A stretch of 64,000 bases of DNA, from NCBI GenBank assembly GCA_001788835.1, contig MFXK01000006.1:1-64000 (forward strand), in the 5' to 3' direction. Of the stretch, positions 36,807 to 44,351 are shown in pieces. The position numbers and the translations under genes are program-made. Position 1 is the stretch's first letter. The number at the start of each line of letters is the position of its first letter. The notes under the pieces are model-generated. The model did not search any database and was not told the DNA's origin. It worked only from the letters and a program-made list of their open reading frames with translations. Source of the stretch: Candidatus Peregrinibacteria bacterium RIFOXYB2_FULL_33_20. Its GTDB lineage: Bacteria; Patescibacteriota; Gracilibacteria; UBA1369; GWF2-33-10.

Positions 36807-36835
36807 ATTTTTGTAATATTTATTAAATTTTAATT

Positions 36836-37369
36836 ATGGGATTTTTTCAAAAAATTGCAGATTTTTTTACTAGTACCCGCAGACCAGCATCCGACACGCC
36901 ATTATTATCTACTGAAGAGTTAAAAAAGAAAATTTTGGATTTAAATAAAGATAGTAGACCATATCAAATTCGTCCAGCTAATAGTGATGAAGAAGGTGTT
37001 GATTTTGTAGCGGAATGGAAAATAGTTGACGCCAAATGGTATCAAATTTTTGCTAAAGCTGCCTTGAAAGATACTTTTAAAATTTTTCTTAAATTACATT
37101 CGGAAACTAGTGAAGTTCACGCCTTAGATCAAAGGTTTACTGTGGCTTGGTCGGCAGGCATCCCTGTGCTTAGTATGTCGGTTTCTGCCTTTAGAGGGCA
37201 GCAACAATCTGTTGAATTTGGCACTAATTATGCTTTTACGGAAAAAGGTGAACTTGGACAGGTTTATAATTATCATTTTTCAACTAATGAAATGAAAAAG
37301 CCAATTCAAGATGCGGTTACAGGTGGTGGCTGGATTTATAGAGGAGTAGTTAGAAAAGGGAAATTGTAA
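36836..37369 (+). CDS. Hypothetical protein
   Basis: This 177-residue protein is not recognised. It begins with an amphipathic stretch (MGFFQKIADFFTSTRR), followed by a soluble alpha/beta-looking region with EWKIVDAKWYQIFAKAALKDTF and alternating hydrophobic strands (RFTVAWSAGIPVLSMSVSAF). It ends with GGGWIYRGVVRKGKL. There is no signal peptide or membrane segment. It has its own promoter, and its 3' end overlaps the convergent WYL gene by 20 bases. Confidence 0.7.
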   Translation: MGFFQKIADFFTSTRRPASDTPLLSTEELKKKILDLNKDSRPYQIRPANSDEEGVDFVAEWKIVDAKWYQIFAKAALKDTFKIFLKLHSETSEVHALDQRFTVAWSAGIPVLSMSVSAFRGQQQSVEFGTNYAFTEKGELGQVYNYHFSTNEMKKPIQDAVTGGGWIYRGVVRKGKL

Positions 37370-37820
37370 AAGTAATATTTTTAATCCTATTTAATTTAAA
37401 AACTACATTCTCCCCTTTCTTATAATCAAAAGCATCTAGCATCGTGCCAGAAATTTGATCAGGACGGATTCTAAGTTTTTTAAAAGTTTGTAAACTTCCG
37501 CTATAATATTCAATTTCAACATCTTTTCTATTCTGAATGGCAGTTTTTAGTTTCGCTTTAATTTCAGCAATATCAAATTCATAAACAGGATTTCCCCCAA
37601 TTTCTTTTGCTTCTTTTTTTGATTTAAAATTTAATTTATTAAAAATATTTTCAATTTCATCATCTAATTCTGCACATTTCTCATCAGTAATTTGCCTTCT
37701 TATCTGATTTTCAAGAAATTCTAAAATTTCTCCATTTTGTTTTATATGTTGAAATAATTTAATAGAAGTATATAAATTTTCGAGATCTTTTGTTTCTAGT
37801 AATAAATCTATAGGAGACAT
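37350..37820 (-). CDS. WYL-domain-like protein
   Basis: This 156-residue protein has a helical N-terminal half and a C-terminal part resembling a WYL domain: a basic helix AIQNRKDVEIEYYSGS, then KKLRIRPDQISGTMLDAFDYK and VVFKLNRIKNI. WYL domains sense ligands, often nucleotides, in regulators of defence and DNA-damage systems. No helix-turn-helix is obvious, so it may act with a partner or be only a domain remnant. The start codon lies next to the left 25-bp repeat flanking the HAD gene. Confidence 0.6.
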   Translation of the reverse strand: MSPIDLLLETKDLENLYTSIKLFQHIKQNGEILEFLENQIRRQITDEKCAELDDEIENIFNKLNFKSKKEAKEIGGNPVYEFDIAEIKAKLKTAIQNRKDVEIEYYSGSLQTFKKLRIRPDQISGTMLDAFDYKKGENVVFKLNRIKNITFTISLF

Positions 37821-37821
37821 A

Positions 37822-37846
37822 TAATGAAAAATGAAAAATTGAAAAT
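37822..37846. repeat. Left copy of a 25-bp perfect inverted repeat
   Basis: This 25-bp sequence of GAAAAAT units is an exact reverse complement of 38582-38606. The two copies flank the HAD phosphatase gene and are 735 bases apart. Internally the unit AATGAAAA repeats with a period of about 7-8. Confidence 0.9.
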
Positions 37847-37885
37847 TAAGACATGATAATTATACTTTAAAAAATAAATTTTAAA

Positions 37886-38527
37886 ATGATTAAAGCAATT
37901 ATATTTGATATGGATGGAGTGATTGCTGATAGTGAATTTTGTCATATTGATGCGGAAATTAAAACCATGAAAATATTTGGAGTGGATCTAACAAAAGAGG
38001 AATTAGAAGGGTACACAGGTACTACATCGAAATATATGTATGAGCATTTAAAAGCAAAACATGATTTTTCAGCTAGTTTTGAAGAATTTTTTGAAATAAA
38101 ACGCCAATTTCTTTTTGAAGATTTTGAAAAGTTTTTGAAACCAGTTGATGGAGTTATAGATTTAATTAAAAATTTGCATAAAAAAGGGTTTAAACTCGCT
38201 TTAGCTTCTAGTTCACATAGAAAAGCAATTGATTATATTTTGAAAAAATTTGAAATTTATAAATTTTTTGATGCAATTACATCATCTGAAGAAATCCAAA
38301 ATTCAAAACCAGATCCTGAAATTTTCTTAAAATCAGCAGAAAAGCTAAAATTTTTGTCTACAGAATGCGTTGTCATTGAAGATGCAAAATTAGGAGTTGA
38401 AGGGGCAAAAAGGGCTGGTATGAAATGTATAGGCTTCAAAAGCCATAGCAGCCATCAGGATCTTTCAATGGCGGATTGGGTGGTTGGGAGTTTTGAAAAA
38501 GAAAAAATCTTGAAATTTATCTTGTGA
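37886..38527 (+). CDS. HAD-family phosphatase (beta-phosphoglucomutase-like)
   Basis: This 213-residue protein has the HAD motifs: IFDMDGVIADSE at residues 5-16 (nucleophile Asp), a SSSH motif II, a Lys in NSKPDPEIFL, and the acidic motif VIEDAKLGVEGAKRAGM. The cap is helical as in the beta-phosphoglucomutase and sugar-phosphatase branch. The substrate cannot be told from sequence. The gene lies alone between two perfect 25-bp inverted repeats, which suggests the segment may have moved or duplicated as a unit. Confidence 0.9.
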   Translation: MIKAIIFDMDGVIADSEFCHIDAEIKTMKIFGVDLTKEELEGYTGTTSKYMYEHLKAKHDFSASFEEFFEIKRQFLFEDFEKFLKPVDGVIDLIKNLHKKGFKLALASSSHRKAIDYILKKFEIYKFFDAITSSEEIQNSKPDPEIFLKSAEKLKFLSTECVVIEDAKLGVEGAKRAGMKCIGFKSHSSHQDLSMADWVVGSFEKEKILKFIL

Positions 38528-38559
38528 ATTAATATAAATATTCGTTAAAGTTTGCGGCA

Positions 38560-38570
38560 CAGGAATGACA
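38560..38570. repeat. Half copy of the GGAATGAC-type repeat
   Basis: CAGGAATGACA matches one arm of the palindromic repeat at 63363-63387. The other arm is not present. It sits just inside the right 25-bp inverted repeat. Confidence 0.4.
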
Positions 38571-38581
38571 CTGACAAAAAC

Positions 38582-38606
38582 ATTTTCAATTTTTCATTTT
38601 TCATTA
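38582..38606. repeat. Right copy of the 25-bp perfect inverted repeat
   Basis: This is the exact reverse complement of 37822-37846. The queG stop codon and its last residues (NNEK) lie inside it, so the repeat supplies the present 3' end of queG. Confidence 0.9.
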
Positions 38607-39670
38607 TTAATTTTCCTAATCCCCCACTTCGCATGTTCCCTTATTAAAGGCTCCGGATCTTTTAAGCACTCCTCCAAAACAGGTAATAAACTCCTATCCT
38701 TCAAATTTCCTGCAACAACACAGGCATTTCGTAAAAGTCCTTTTCGTTTGATTCGAATTACTGGTGAACCTGCAAATTTTTGGCGAAATTCTTCATCAGT
38801 TCGAATGGAAAGAATGTCTTTCAAAAGTTGTGTATCTCCTAAAATTTTCTTTTTTAAATCTGGTTCTTTTGTTGCTTTTGCTCGTGTATTGTGAGGACAA
38901 ACATCTTGGCAAATATCACAACCATATAGCCAATCCCCTACTAAAGGACGTAAATTTTCTGGAATTGATCCTTTGTTTTCAATTGTTAAATATGAAATGC
39001 ATTTTCGTGCATCTAATTTGTAAGGTGAAATTAATGCACCAGTGGGGCAGGCAGAGAGGCATTGGGTACAGGAGGAGCAACTCACCCTAAATCCCTCTCT
39101 TTTAAGAGAGGGGCAGGGGTGAGTTTTGAGTTCTATATTCGTTACCAATTCTGCCAAAAACACCCACGAACCAAATTTTTTTGTTATTAAACATGTATTT
39201 CGTCCAATAAATCCAAATCCTGCCTTAACTGCATAGGCTCGTTCAAGAATTGGTCCGTAATCGACATAGAGTTTGCAGTTTGCAGTCGGCAGTTCGCAGT
39301 TTTTCAGGATAAATTCTTTTAATTTTTTTAATTTTCCTTCAATTACTTTGTGATAATCTCTGCCATAAGCATATTTCGCAATTTTCCCTTTTAATTCTCG
39401 GTTCTCAGCTCTCAGTTCTCGGTTCTCATTAAAATAATTCATTCCCAAAACAATAATCGTTTTTGCATCTGGAAATTTTTTTAATAAATCTATTCTTTTT
39501 TCTGTTTCTTTTTTCATATATTCCATCTCACCTGCAAAATCAGAATTTATCCAATTATAAAAAGATTCCTTTTGATTTTTCTCCAAAGAATCAGCTCTCA
39601 AAATTTCCACTAAATCAAAACCAAGAGTTTTGCTGAAATTTTTAATGTTTTCAACTAAATTTTTTATAAT
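38594..39670 (-). CDS. queG: Epoxyqueuosine reductase (with three repeat-derived insertions)
   Basis: QueG reduces epoxyqueuosine to queuosine in tRNA with cobalamin and two 4Fe-4S clusters. Cluster motifs are CSSCTQCLSACPTGAL and CDICQDVCPHN, and a HEAT-like segment ends the protein. The first standard start is GTG at 39610 (338 residues), but homology continues upstream in frame (NFSKTLGFDLV) to a non-canonical start, perhaps ATT at 39668-39670. I give 39670 as the likely 5' end. Numbered from the GTG, residues about 61-74, 103-113 and 162-176 are encoded by repeat DNA and look like insertions. It is last in the tyrA-pheA operon. Confidence 0.88.
   Translation of the reverse strand: MIKNLVENIKNFSKTLGFDLVEILRADSLEKNQKESFYNWINSDFAGEMEYMKKETEKRIDLLKKFPDAKTIIVLGMNYFNENRELRAENRELKGKIAKYAYGRDYHKVIEGKLKKLKEFILKNCELPTANCKLYVDYGPILERAYAVKAGFGFIGRNTCLITKKFGSWVFLAELVTNIELKTHPCPSLKREGFRVSCSSCTQCLSACPTGALISPYKLDARKCISYLTIENKGSIPENLRPLVGDWLYGCDICQDVCPHNTRAKATKEPDLKKKILGDTQLLKDILSIRTDEEFRQKFAGSPVIRIKRKGLLRNACVVAGNLKDRSLLPVLEECLKDPEPLIREHAKWGIRKINNEK
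39081..39123. repeat. 43-bp palindromic repeat inside queG
   Basis: The outer arms CTCACCC and GGGGTGAG enclose an inner stem CCCTCTCTT/AAGAGAGGG (39093-39112). It is read in frame within queG as HPCPSLKREGF. Related copies cluster at 62919-63081. Confidence 0.85.
39271..39300. repeat. Tandem TTTGCAG-type repeat inside queG
   Basis: GTTTGCAGTTTGCAGTCGGCAGTTCGCAGT is a degenerate array of about 7-8-bp units. It encodes NCELPTANCKL and has no counterpart in the QueG fold expected here. Confidence 0.7.
39395..39429. repeat. Tandem GGTTCTCAG-type repeat inside queG
   Basis: Degenerate units of TCTCGGTTC / TCAGCTC / TCAGTTC encode NENRELRAENREL. The opposite-strand sequence GAGAACCGAGAACTGAG recurs in topA at 60060-60078. 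Confidence 0.75.
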
Positions 39671-39680
39671 TATATTTATA

Positions 39681-40019
39681 TTAGTCTTCTGTTAATTTAT
39701 AAAGTAATAATTTTACGGCATCAAAAACATTTTTATCGCACCAATTTTCAGATTGATTTTGTAATTCTCTTAATAGTCTTGTTAATCCATCTCTAGTTAC
39801 TTTCACGGTTTCAACTAAAACACCTTCTTCAATAAATTCAATAATAACCTCTATTGTATCTAACAATTCTCTTCTAATTCTAGATATAAGTTGAACTTTA
39901 TTCCATGAGATAACTCCTTCTAAAGCTAATAATAAATTTATAGGATTATCGTTTAAAGCGTCAGCCGCTGTTCGGAATCTTTTCTTTCGAATATCTTCTT
40001 TAAGAGTTTCTTTGCTCAT
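39681..40019 (-). CDS. Hypothetical protein between pheA and queG
   Basis: This 112-residue protein is not recognised. It is predicted all-helical and soluble, with NPINLLLALEGVISWNKVQLIS and DTIEVIIEFIEEGVLVETVKV as hydrophobic helices. It starts 20 bases after the pheA stop and ends 10 bases before the probable queG start, so it belongs to the same operon. Confidence 0.65.
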   Translation of the reverse strand: MSKETLKEDIRKKRFRTAADALNDNPINLLLALEGVISWNKVQLISRIRRELLDTIEVIIEFIEEGVLVETVKVTRDGLTRLLRELQNQSENWCDKNVFDAVKLLLYKLTED

Positions 40020-40039
40020 TAAAAATTTAAATGATTTTC

Positions 40040-40831
40040 TTAATATGACCCAAACACCTTCAACTCTTCAACTACCTCCCCAGTCTTCAAAATTTTCAAA
40101 AGTTCTACAGATTTCTGATCTCGGAAATCACCTTCAAAATCGATATAAAAAAGATATTTACCATTTTCACCTTTTACTGGACGAGATTCAAGGCGGGTTA
40201 AATTTATATTGAGATAATTGAAAGGCATCAAAAGTTTCAAAAGTAATCCTGCACAATCAGTATTTGGTTTGATAACAATAGATGTAAAATTTTGTTTTTT
40301 TGGATTATATTTTTTGCTAATTATCCAGAATTTAGTTTTATTATTTTTAAAATCCTGAATGTTTTTATGCGCAATTTTTAATTTATATTTTTTTGAAGTT
40401 TCTTCATTTGTTATGCAGGCATAATCAGAATTTTTTTGAGCAAGAAGTGCGGCTTCTGCTGTTGAAGAGGTTTTGAAAAGTTTGATTTTTGAATAATTTT
40501 TATTAAGAAAATTTTTACATTGTGATAAAGCTTGAATATGAGATGCAATGATTTTAAAATTTTTATCTTGAGAAGCAAGGCAATGATGGATTTCCAAGTC
40601 AATTGAATTATAAATTTTTAAATTTGATTCATATAAATTGTCAAAAGTTTCTCTTTCTGTTCCATAAATTGTATTTTCAACTGGAGCTACTAAGGCATCA
40701 TATTTATTTTTTTTAAATTCATCAAAAACATGACTAACAGTATCCGCAAATTCAATTTGAGCTTTTGGAAAAGCTTTTTTTGAAGCTATGCTGGAATATG
40801 TACCATTAGGACCAAGTGTGAGGATTTTCAT
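40040..40831 (-). CDS. pheA: Prephenate dehydratase
   Basis: This enzyme makes phenylpyruvate from prephenate for phenylalanine synthesis. It has 263 residues. It begins MKILTLGPNGTYSSIASKKAF, with the catalytic segments VAPVENTIYGT and NKTKFWIIS (TKF in place of the common TRF). The C-terminal ACT domain has LTRLESRPVKGENGKYLFYID in pieces (ESRPVKG is diagnostic). There is no chorismate mutase domain. Its start overlaps the tyrA stop by 4 bases. Confidence 0.93.
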   Translation of the reverse strand: MKILTLGPNGTYSSIASKKAFPKAQIEFADTVSHVFDEFKKNKYDALVAPVENTIYGTERETFDNLYESNLKIYNSIDLEIHHCLASQDKNFKIIASHIQALSQCKNFLNKNYSKIKLFKTSSTAEAALLAQKNSDYACITNEETSKKYKLKIAHKNIQDFKNNKTKFWIISKKYNPKKQNFTSIVIKPNTDCAGLLLKLLMPFNYLNINLTRLESRPVKGENGKYLFYIDFEGDFRDQKSVELLKILKTGEVVEELKVFGSY

Positions 40832-41661
40832 AAATACTTAAATAATTTAGAGGTTTTATCCAAAGCTTTTTTACAATATCCTCCCATAAAATCAGAAGTT
40901 TTTTCAAATTCTTTACAAAACTTTTTTAAATCTTTTTCCAAAATAATATCTTTGTATAAATTAAAACTTTCTTCCAAAATATTCAAAACTTTTTTACTTT
41001 CAGGATTCATGATTTCAATTGCTCCATATAAATTCGGATCTTGTGCGAAAATTCTGCCAACCATTGCAAGTTCCATTTGATAAGCTGGACTTGCCACTTT
41101 TAATGTATCTTTGATATCTATTTTTAAATTCTCCAAAGCTTTGCCAAGAACTATAGCTTTGAAATGGATCAAAACCTGCACAATACTCATTAATTTATCG
41201 TGTTTTTGTGGATCTATTTTTTCTACAATGAAACCAAAACTTTTGATAAATTTCACAAATTTCTTTTCCAAAATTGTCCTTGCCGGCGAATACAAAACAA
41301 TTTGATTTTTTGGGGATAAAATAGAAGGTCCAAACATAGGATGCATACCTATAACTTGAGCTTTTGATTTCAGCATTTCTTTGATTTGTAAACTTTTAAG
41401 TGAAGTAAAATCCATTACTAACTGATCCTTTCTTAAAAATTTTATATTTTTGGCAATAATTTCAGTGGCTAAATGCAAAGGCACAGAAAAAATAACGATA
41501 TCGGATTTTTTGATTAGTTCTTCATTGCTAAGCTTGGTATTTAAATCGGAGATTAAAACTTTTACGTCCCCATTTCTAAAAAGTTTCGCAAAATAAGCTC
41601 CAAGGGCACCTCGCCCACCAATAATACCAATGGTATTTTTTTTAAAATTTTTATTTAGCAT
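40828..41661 (-). CDS. tyrA: Prephenate dehydrogenase
   Basis: This enzyme makes 4-hydroxyphenylpyruvate from prephenate for tyrosine synthesis. The start at 41661 gives 277 residues beginning MLNKNFKKNTIGIIGGRG. An ATG at 41697 would lie inside an upstream hairpin and is less likely. The Rossmann motif is GIIGGRGALGAYFAKLF, and the catalytic-domain segments FTSLKS and GMHPMFGPS are present. There is no ACT or mutase domain. The stop overlaps the pheA start by 4 bases. Confidence 0.92.
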   Translation of the reverse strand: MLNKNFKKNTIGIIGGRGALGAYFAKLFRNGDVKVLISDLNTKLSNEELIKKSDIVIFSVPLHLATEIIAKNIKFLRKDQLVMDFTSLKSLQIKEMLKSKAQVIGMHPMFGPSILSPKNQIVLYSPARTILEKKFVKFIKSFGFIVEKIDPQKHDKLMSIVQVLIHFKAIVLGKALENLKIDIKDTLKVASPAYQMELAMVGRIFAQDPNLYGAIEIMNPESKKVLNILEESFNLYKDIILEKDLKKFCKEFEKTSDFMGGYCKKALDKTSKLFKYL

Positions 41662-41693
41662 TTGAAAAAAAATATTTAACAAAAAAATAATAT

Positions 41694-41718
41694 CCAAAAA
41701 AGCTAAAAGCTTTTTTGG
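41694..41718 (-). terminator. Perfect 11-bp hairpin after the TIM-barrel gene
   Basis: CCAAAAAAGCT (41694-41704), loop AAA, AGCTTTTTTGG (41708-41718). On the minus strand it lies 5 bases after the stop of the 246-residue gene and before tyrA. The T-run is inside the stem, so it may act as a weak or partial terminator, possibly in both directions. Confidence 0.5.
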
Positions 41719-41722
41719 AATT

Positions 41723-42463
41723 TCAAATATACTTCAAACAGAATTCTTTGGCTTCAAGGAGGAGTTTCTTCATTTCATCTTCCTTGCCGACATGAAGGTA
41801 TTTGGGATTGATATCTAGAGCAATAGTTCCTTTGTAGTCTTCTTGTTTGATTTTTGCTAAGAAACTTTCCATAGGGAGTGAACCATTTTGAGGCAAAACT
41901 CCGTAATGGTTTTGTTTTACGTTGGTTAAATGGATATGAACTAGGTAATTTTTCATGCTCATGAGTAGGTCGATGATGTTTTGTTTTTTGCTGGAAGCAT
42001 AAGCCGTATTCAAACAAGCATGTTTAAATTTTTTTAAATCATTAACACTATTCATGGCCGTGGCTGGTATAAAACCTAGAATTGTGTCATCAGGAGAATT
42101 CTCCAAAGCGATGGAAATAGATTCTCTTTCACGGATTTTTGGGACTTCAGTTTTGAGCCATTCAGTATATTTGAAATCGAAAAATTTTGGTGATTTGATA
42201 ACAATAATTTTAGTCCCAATGGTTTTGGCAATATCGACAGCATCCAAAATTTGTCTTGATTTGCTACTGTCTTGAGTTTGAATTGCTAAAACAGGCAAAT
42301 CGTATTCTTTGCATAACGCATTGATATAGTTAGCGTCAGTGGTATCCAGATTTTTCCGTGATTGCACTAATTCCAACCCGTCAAAGCCTAGTTCTTTGGC
42401 AAAACGAAAAATTCGATTCAAGCCGTATCCTTCCAGCGAAGAGGTAGTAAAAGCAATTTTCAT
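41723..42463 (-). CDS. Sugar-phosphate isomerase/epimerase-like TIM-barrel protein
   Basis: This 246-residue protein has the xylose-isomerase-like TIM-barrel pattern: MKIAFTTSSLEGYGLNRIF, GFDGLELVQSRK at strand 2, ISIALENSPD with the metal-ligand Glu, YLVHIHLTNVKQNHYG with His, and GTIALDINP. Substrates of this family are diverse and cannot be set here. It is the first gene of the minus-strand tyrA-pheA unit but is separated from tyrA by a hairpin. Confidence 0.85.
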   Translation of the reverse strand: MKIAFTTSSLEGYGLNRIFRFAKELGFDGLELVQSRKNLDTTDANYINALCKEYDLPVLAIQTQDSSKSRQILDAVDIAKTIGTKIIVIKSPKFFDFKYTEWLKTEVPKIRERESISIALENSPDDTILGFIPATAMNSVNDLKKFKHACLNTAYASSKKQNIIDLLMSMKNYLVHIHLTNVKQNHYGVLPQNGSLPMESFLAKIKQEDYKGTIALDINPKYLHVGKEDEMKKLLLEAKEFCLKYI

Positions 42464-42470
42464 GGAATTA

Positions 42471-42498
42471 GTATAAAGAAAAAAGTATAAAGAAAAAA
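42471..42498. repeat. Perfect 14-bp tandem duplication
   Basis: GTATAAAGAAAAAA occurs twice in direct repeat (42471-42484, 42485-42498), followed by GTA. It lies 8 bases upstream of the TIM-barrel gene start on the minus strand. Confidence 0.85.
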
Positions 42499-42532
42499 GT
42501 AGAATTTAGTTTCCAAAAAACCATTTTGTATT

Positions 42533-42538
42533 ATTATA
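42533..42538 (-). promoter_or_regulatory. Extended -10 element upstream of the TIM-barrel gene
   Basis: On the minus strand TATAAT is preceded by TGC (TGCTATAAT). No clear -35 is seen. The start point would be about 60 bases before the ATG, with the 14-bp duplication in the leader. Confidence 0.4.
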
Positions 42539-42666
42539 GCAGATTTTATGGAATAAGTTTAGTTGTTAAGAAGGGATTTAAATTATTGAGATTTGACATG
42601 ATAGTGTAAATTTGATTGAATATAACTTTCAGGTTACTCTGAAAAATATTTTTTTAAAAAATTATA

Positions 42667-43006
42667 ATGTCGTCATATGCAAAAACAGGGTATGATGCTA
42701 AATTTTATCTTACATTTGATGATCCTCGAGAACATACAGAAATTTCCTTGGAACAATTTGTCGCTCATTTAGGCTATAATCCATACCAAAAGAATCAAGT
42801 AAAAAATCTATGTAGAGTCGTTGTAGCAAATGCTGTTTTAGAAATACGTGGATTAGTGGGATTGGCCTTCTTTATATCCTATTTTCCCTGATGATTTATT
42901 GAAGGTTGTTCATTATGATCCGAAACAAAGATTTGATTGTTGTTGGAAACAATTAAAGGAGATAGGGGAAATGTTACAACGTGAAGTGGAGAAATCATGC
43001 ATTTAG
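42667..43006 (+). pseudogene. Small hypothetical gene broken by a frameshift
   Basis: The first frame encodes 74 residues (MSSYAKTGYDAKFYLTFDDP...) and stops at 42889. The next frame continues the protein to the TAG at 43004-43006 (SLYPIFPDDLLKVVHYDP, CWKQLKEIGEMLQREVEK). Removing one G from GGG at 42858-42860 joins them as EIRGLVDWPSLYPIFPDD, giving about 112 residues. This could be a sequencing error or a decayed gene. The function is unknown. It converges on serS with a 4-base overlap. Confidence 0.6.
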
Positions 43007-44310
43007 AGTTTTTTTTCGATTTTTTCTTTTTTGCCCATATATGACCTCAAAACTTCAGGAATGGTGACTGAGCCGTCTTGGTTTTGATAAATCTCCAAAA
43101 TTGGGATCAAAATTCTGGGGGAAGCAATGCAAGTATTATTTAAAGTATGGCAGAATTTAACTTTACCATCTTTATCGCGATATTTGAGGTTTAATCGGCG
43201 GGCTTGAAATTCATGGAAAGTTGAACAAGAATGTGTTTCGCCATAAGAATTGCGAGATGGCATCCATGTTTCGATATCATTTTTGTAAAATTGCCCCTGT
43301 CCCATATCTCCAGTGCAAACGGCCACGACATGATAAGGTAATTTCAGATCCTGCAGAACTTCTTCCGCGTTTTTTAAAATCATTTGGTGCATTTTTTCAC
43401 TTTCTTCATCATCATTTTTACAAATTATTACCTGTTCCACTTTTTGAAATTGGTGGATTCGATATAAACCATGTGTGTCTTTGCCGTAGGTCCCTGCCTC
43501 ACGACGAAAGCATGGTGAATAGCCGCAATATAATTTTGGTAAATCTCCTTCTTCCAAAATTTCGTCGCGATGATAAGAAGTGACAGATACTTCAGAGGTC
43601 CCGATCAGATATTTGCCATCACTTTCAATATGTCCGTCAGTTTTTCGATCGACGCCAAGGGCATAAGCCTGTTCTTCGCCACCTGGGAAGTATGAAGTGC
43701 CCATCATGGCTTCATAGCCAACTAAAAGTGGGACGATGAATGGGGTGAAACCTTTTTTAACGAGTTTGTCCAAAGTATAAAGTAAGATCGCCATCTCCAG
43801 CCTAGCGCCATCGCCTTTGAGGAAATAAAACCTTGATCCAGCAATTTTTACACCTCTTTCCATATCAATAATATCTAAATCTTTGCCAAGCTGGACATGA
43901 TCTTTGATGGCAAAATTAAATTTTGGCAATTCGCCCCATTTGTATAATTCTTTATTTTCTTTGTCATCCTTGCCTTCCGGAGTTTTGTCTGAACAGGGAT
44001 TCGGACACCTGAGCAGTTGATAATTCATGGTCTTTTCAATTTGCGCTAATTTATCTTCCAATTCTTTCTGATTTTTGCCAATTGTCTGCATCTCAGCCAA
44101 AACTTTTTGTTTTTCATCTCCATTTAAAGTGGGGATTTTTTTGGAAGCAGCATTTTTTTGTTGTTTGATATTCTCAATCTGCTGAATCAAGATTCGTCTT
44201 TCCTGATCAAGCGCCAAAGTTTGTTCAATATCGAAGTTTGTGATTCTTTTTTGCTGGCAGGTTTTTTTAAAAATTTCGGGATTTTGTTTGATAAGATTAA
44301 GGTCGATCAT
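43003..44310 (-). CDS. serS: Seryl-tRNA synthetase
   Basis: SerRS charges tRNA-Ser. It has 435 residues. It begins MIDLNLIKQNPEIFKKTCQQ, followed by the N-terminal coiled-coil arm (residues about 30-105) that grips the long variable arm of the tRNA. Class-II motif 2 is SPCFRREAGTYGKDTHGLYR and motif 3 lies in HTLNNTCIASPRILIPILE. A loop near residue 205 (GVDRKTDGHIESDGKY) is longer than in E. coli. Confidence 0.97.
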   Translation of the reverse strand: MIDLNLIKQNPEIFKKTCQQKRITNFDIEQTLALDQERRILIQQIENIKQQKNAASKKIPTLNGDEKQKVLAEMQTIGKNQKELEDKLAQIEKTMNYQLLRCPNPCSDKTPEGKDDKENKELYKWGELPKFNFAIKDHVQLGKDLDIIDMERGVKIAGSRFYFLKGDGARLEMAILLYTLDKLVKKGFTPFIVPLLVGYEAMMGTSYFPGGEEQAYALGVDRKTDGHIESDGKYLIGTSEVSVTSYHRDEILEEGDLPKLYCGYSPCFRREAGTYGKDTHGLYRIHQFQKVEQVIICKNDDEESEKMHQMILKNAEEVLQDLKLPYHVVAVCTGDMGQGQFYKNDIETWMPSRNSYGETHSCSTFHEFQARRLNLKYRDKDGKVKFCHTLNNTCIASPRILIPILEIYQNQDGSVTIPEVLRSYMGKKEKIEKKL

Positions 44311-44351
44311 ATAAGGAATGGGGTAAGGAATGAAGAATGATAGATATGCGA

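Noticed and set aside
42593..42626. A promoter TTGACA with downstream TATAAC before the frameshifted gene
   Set aside because: The spacing of 22 bases is too long and no hexamer fits at 16-18 bases.
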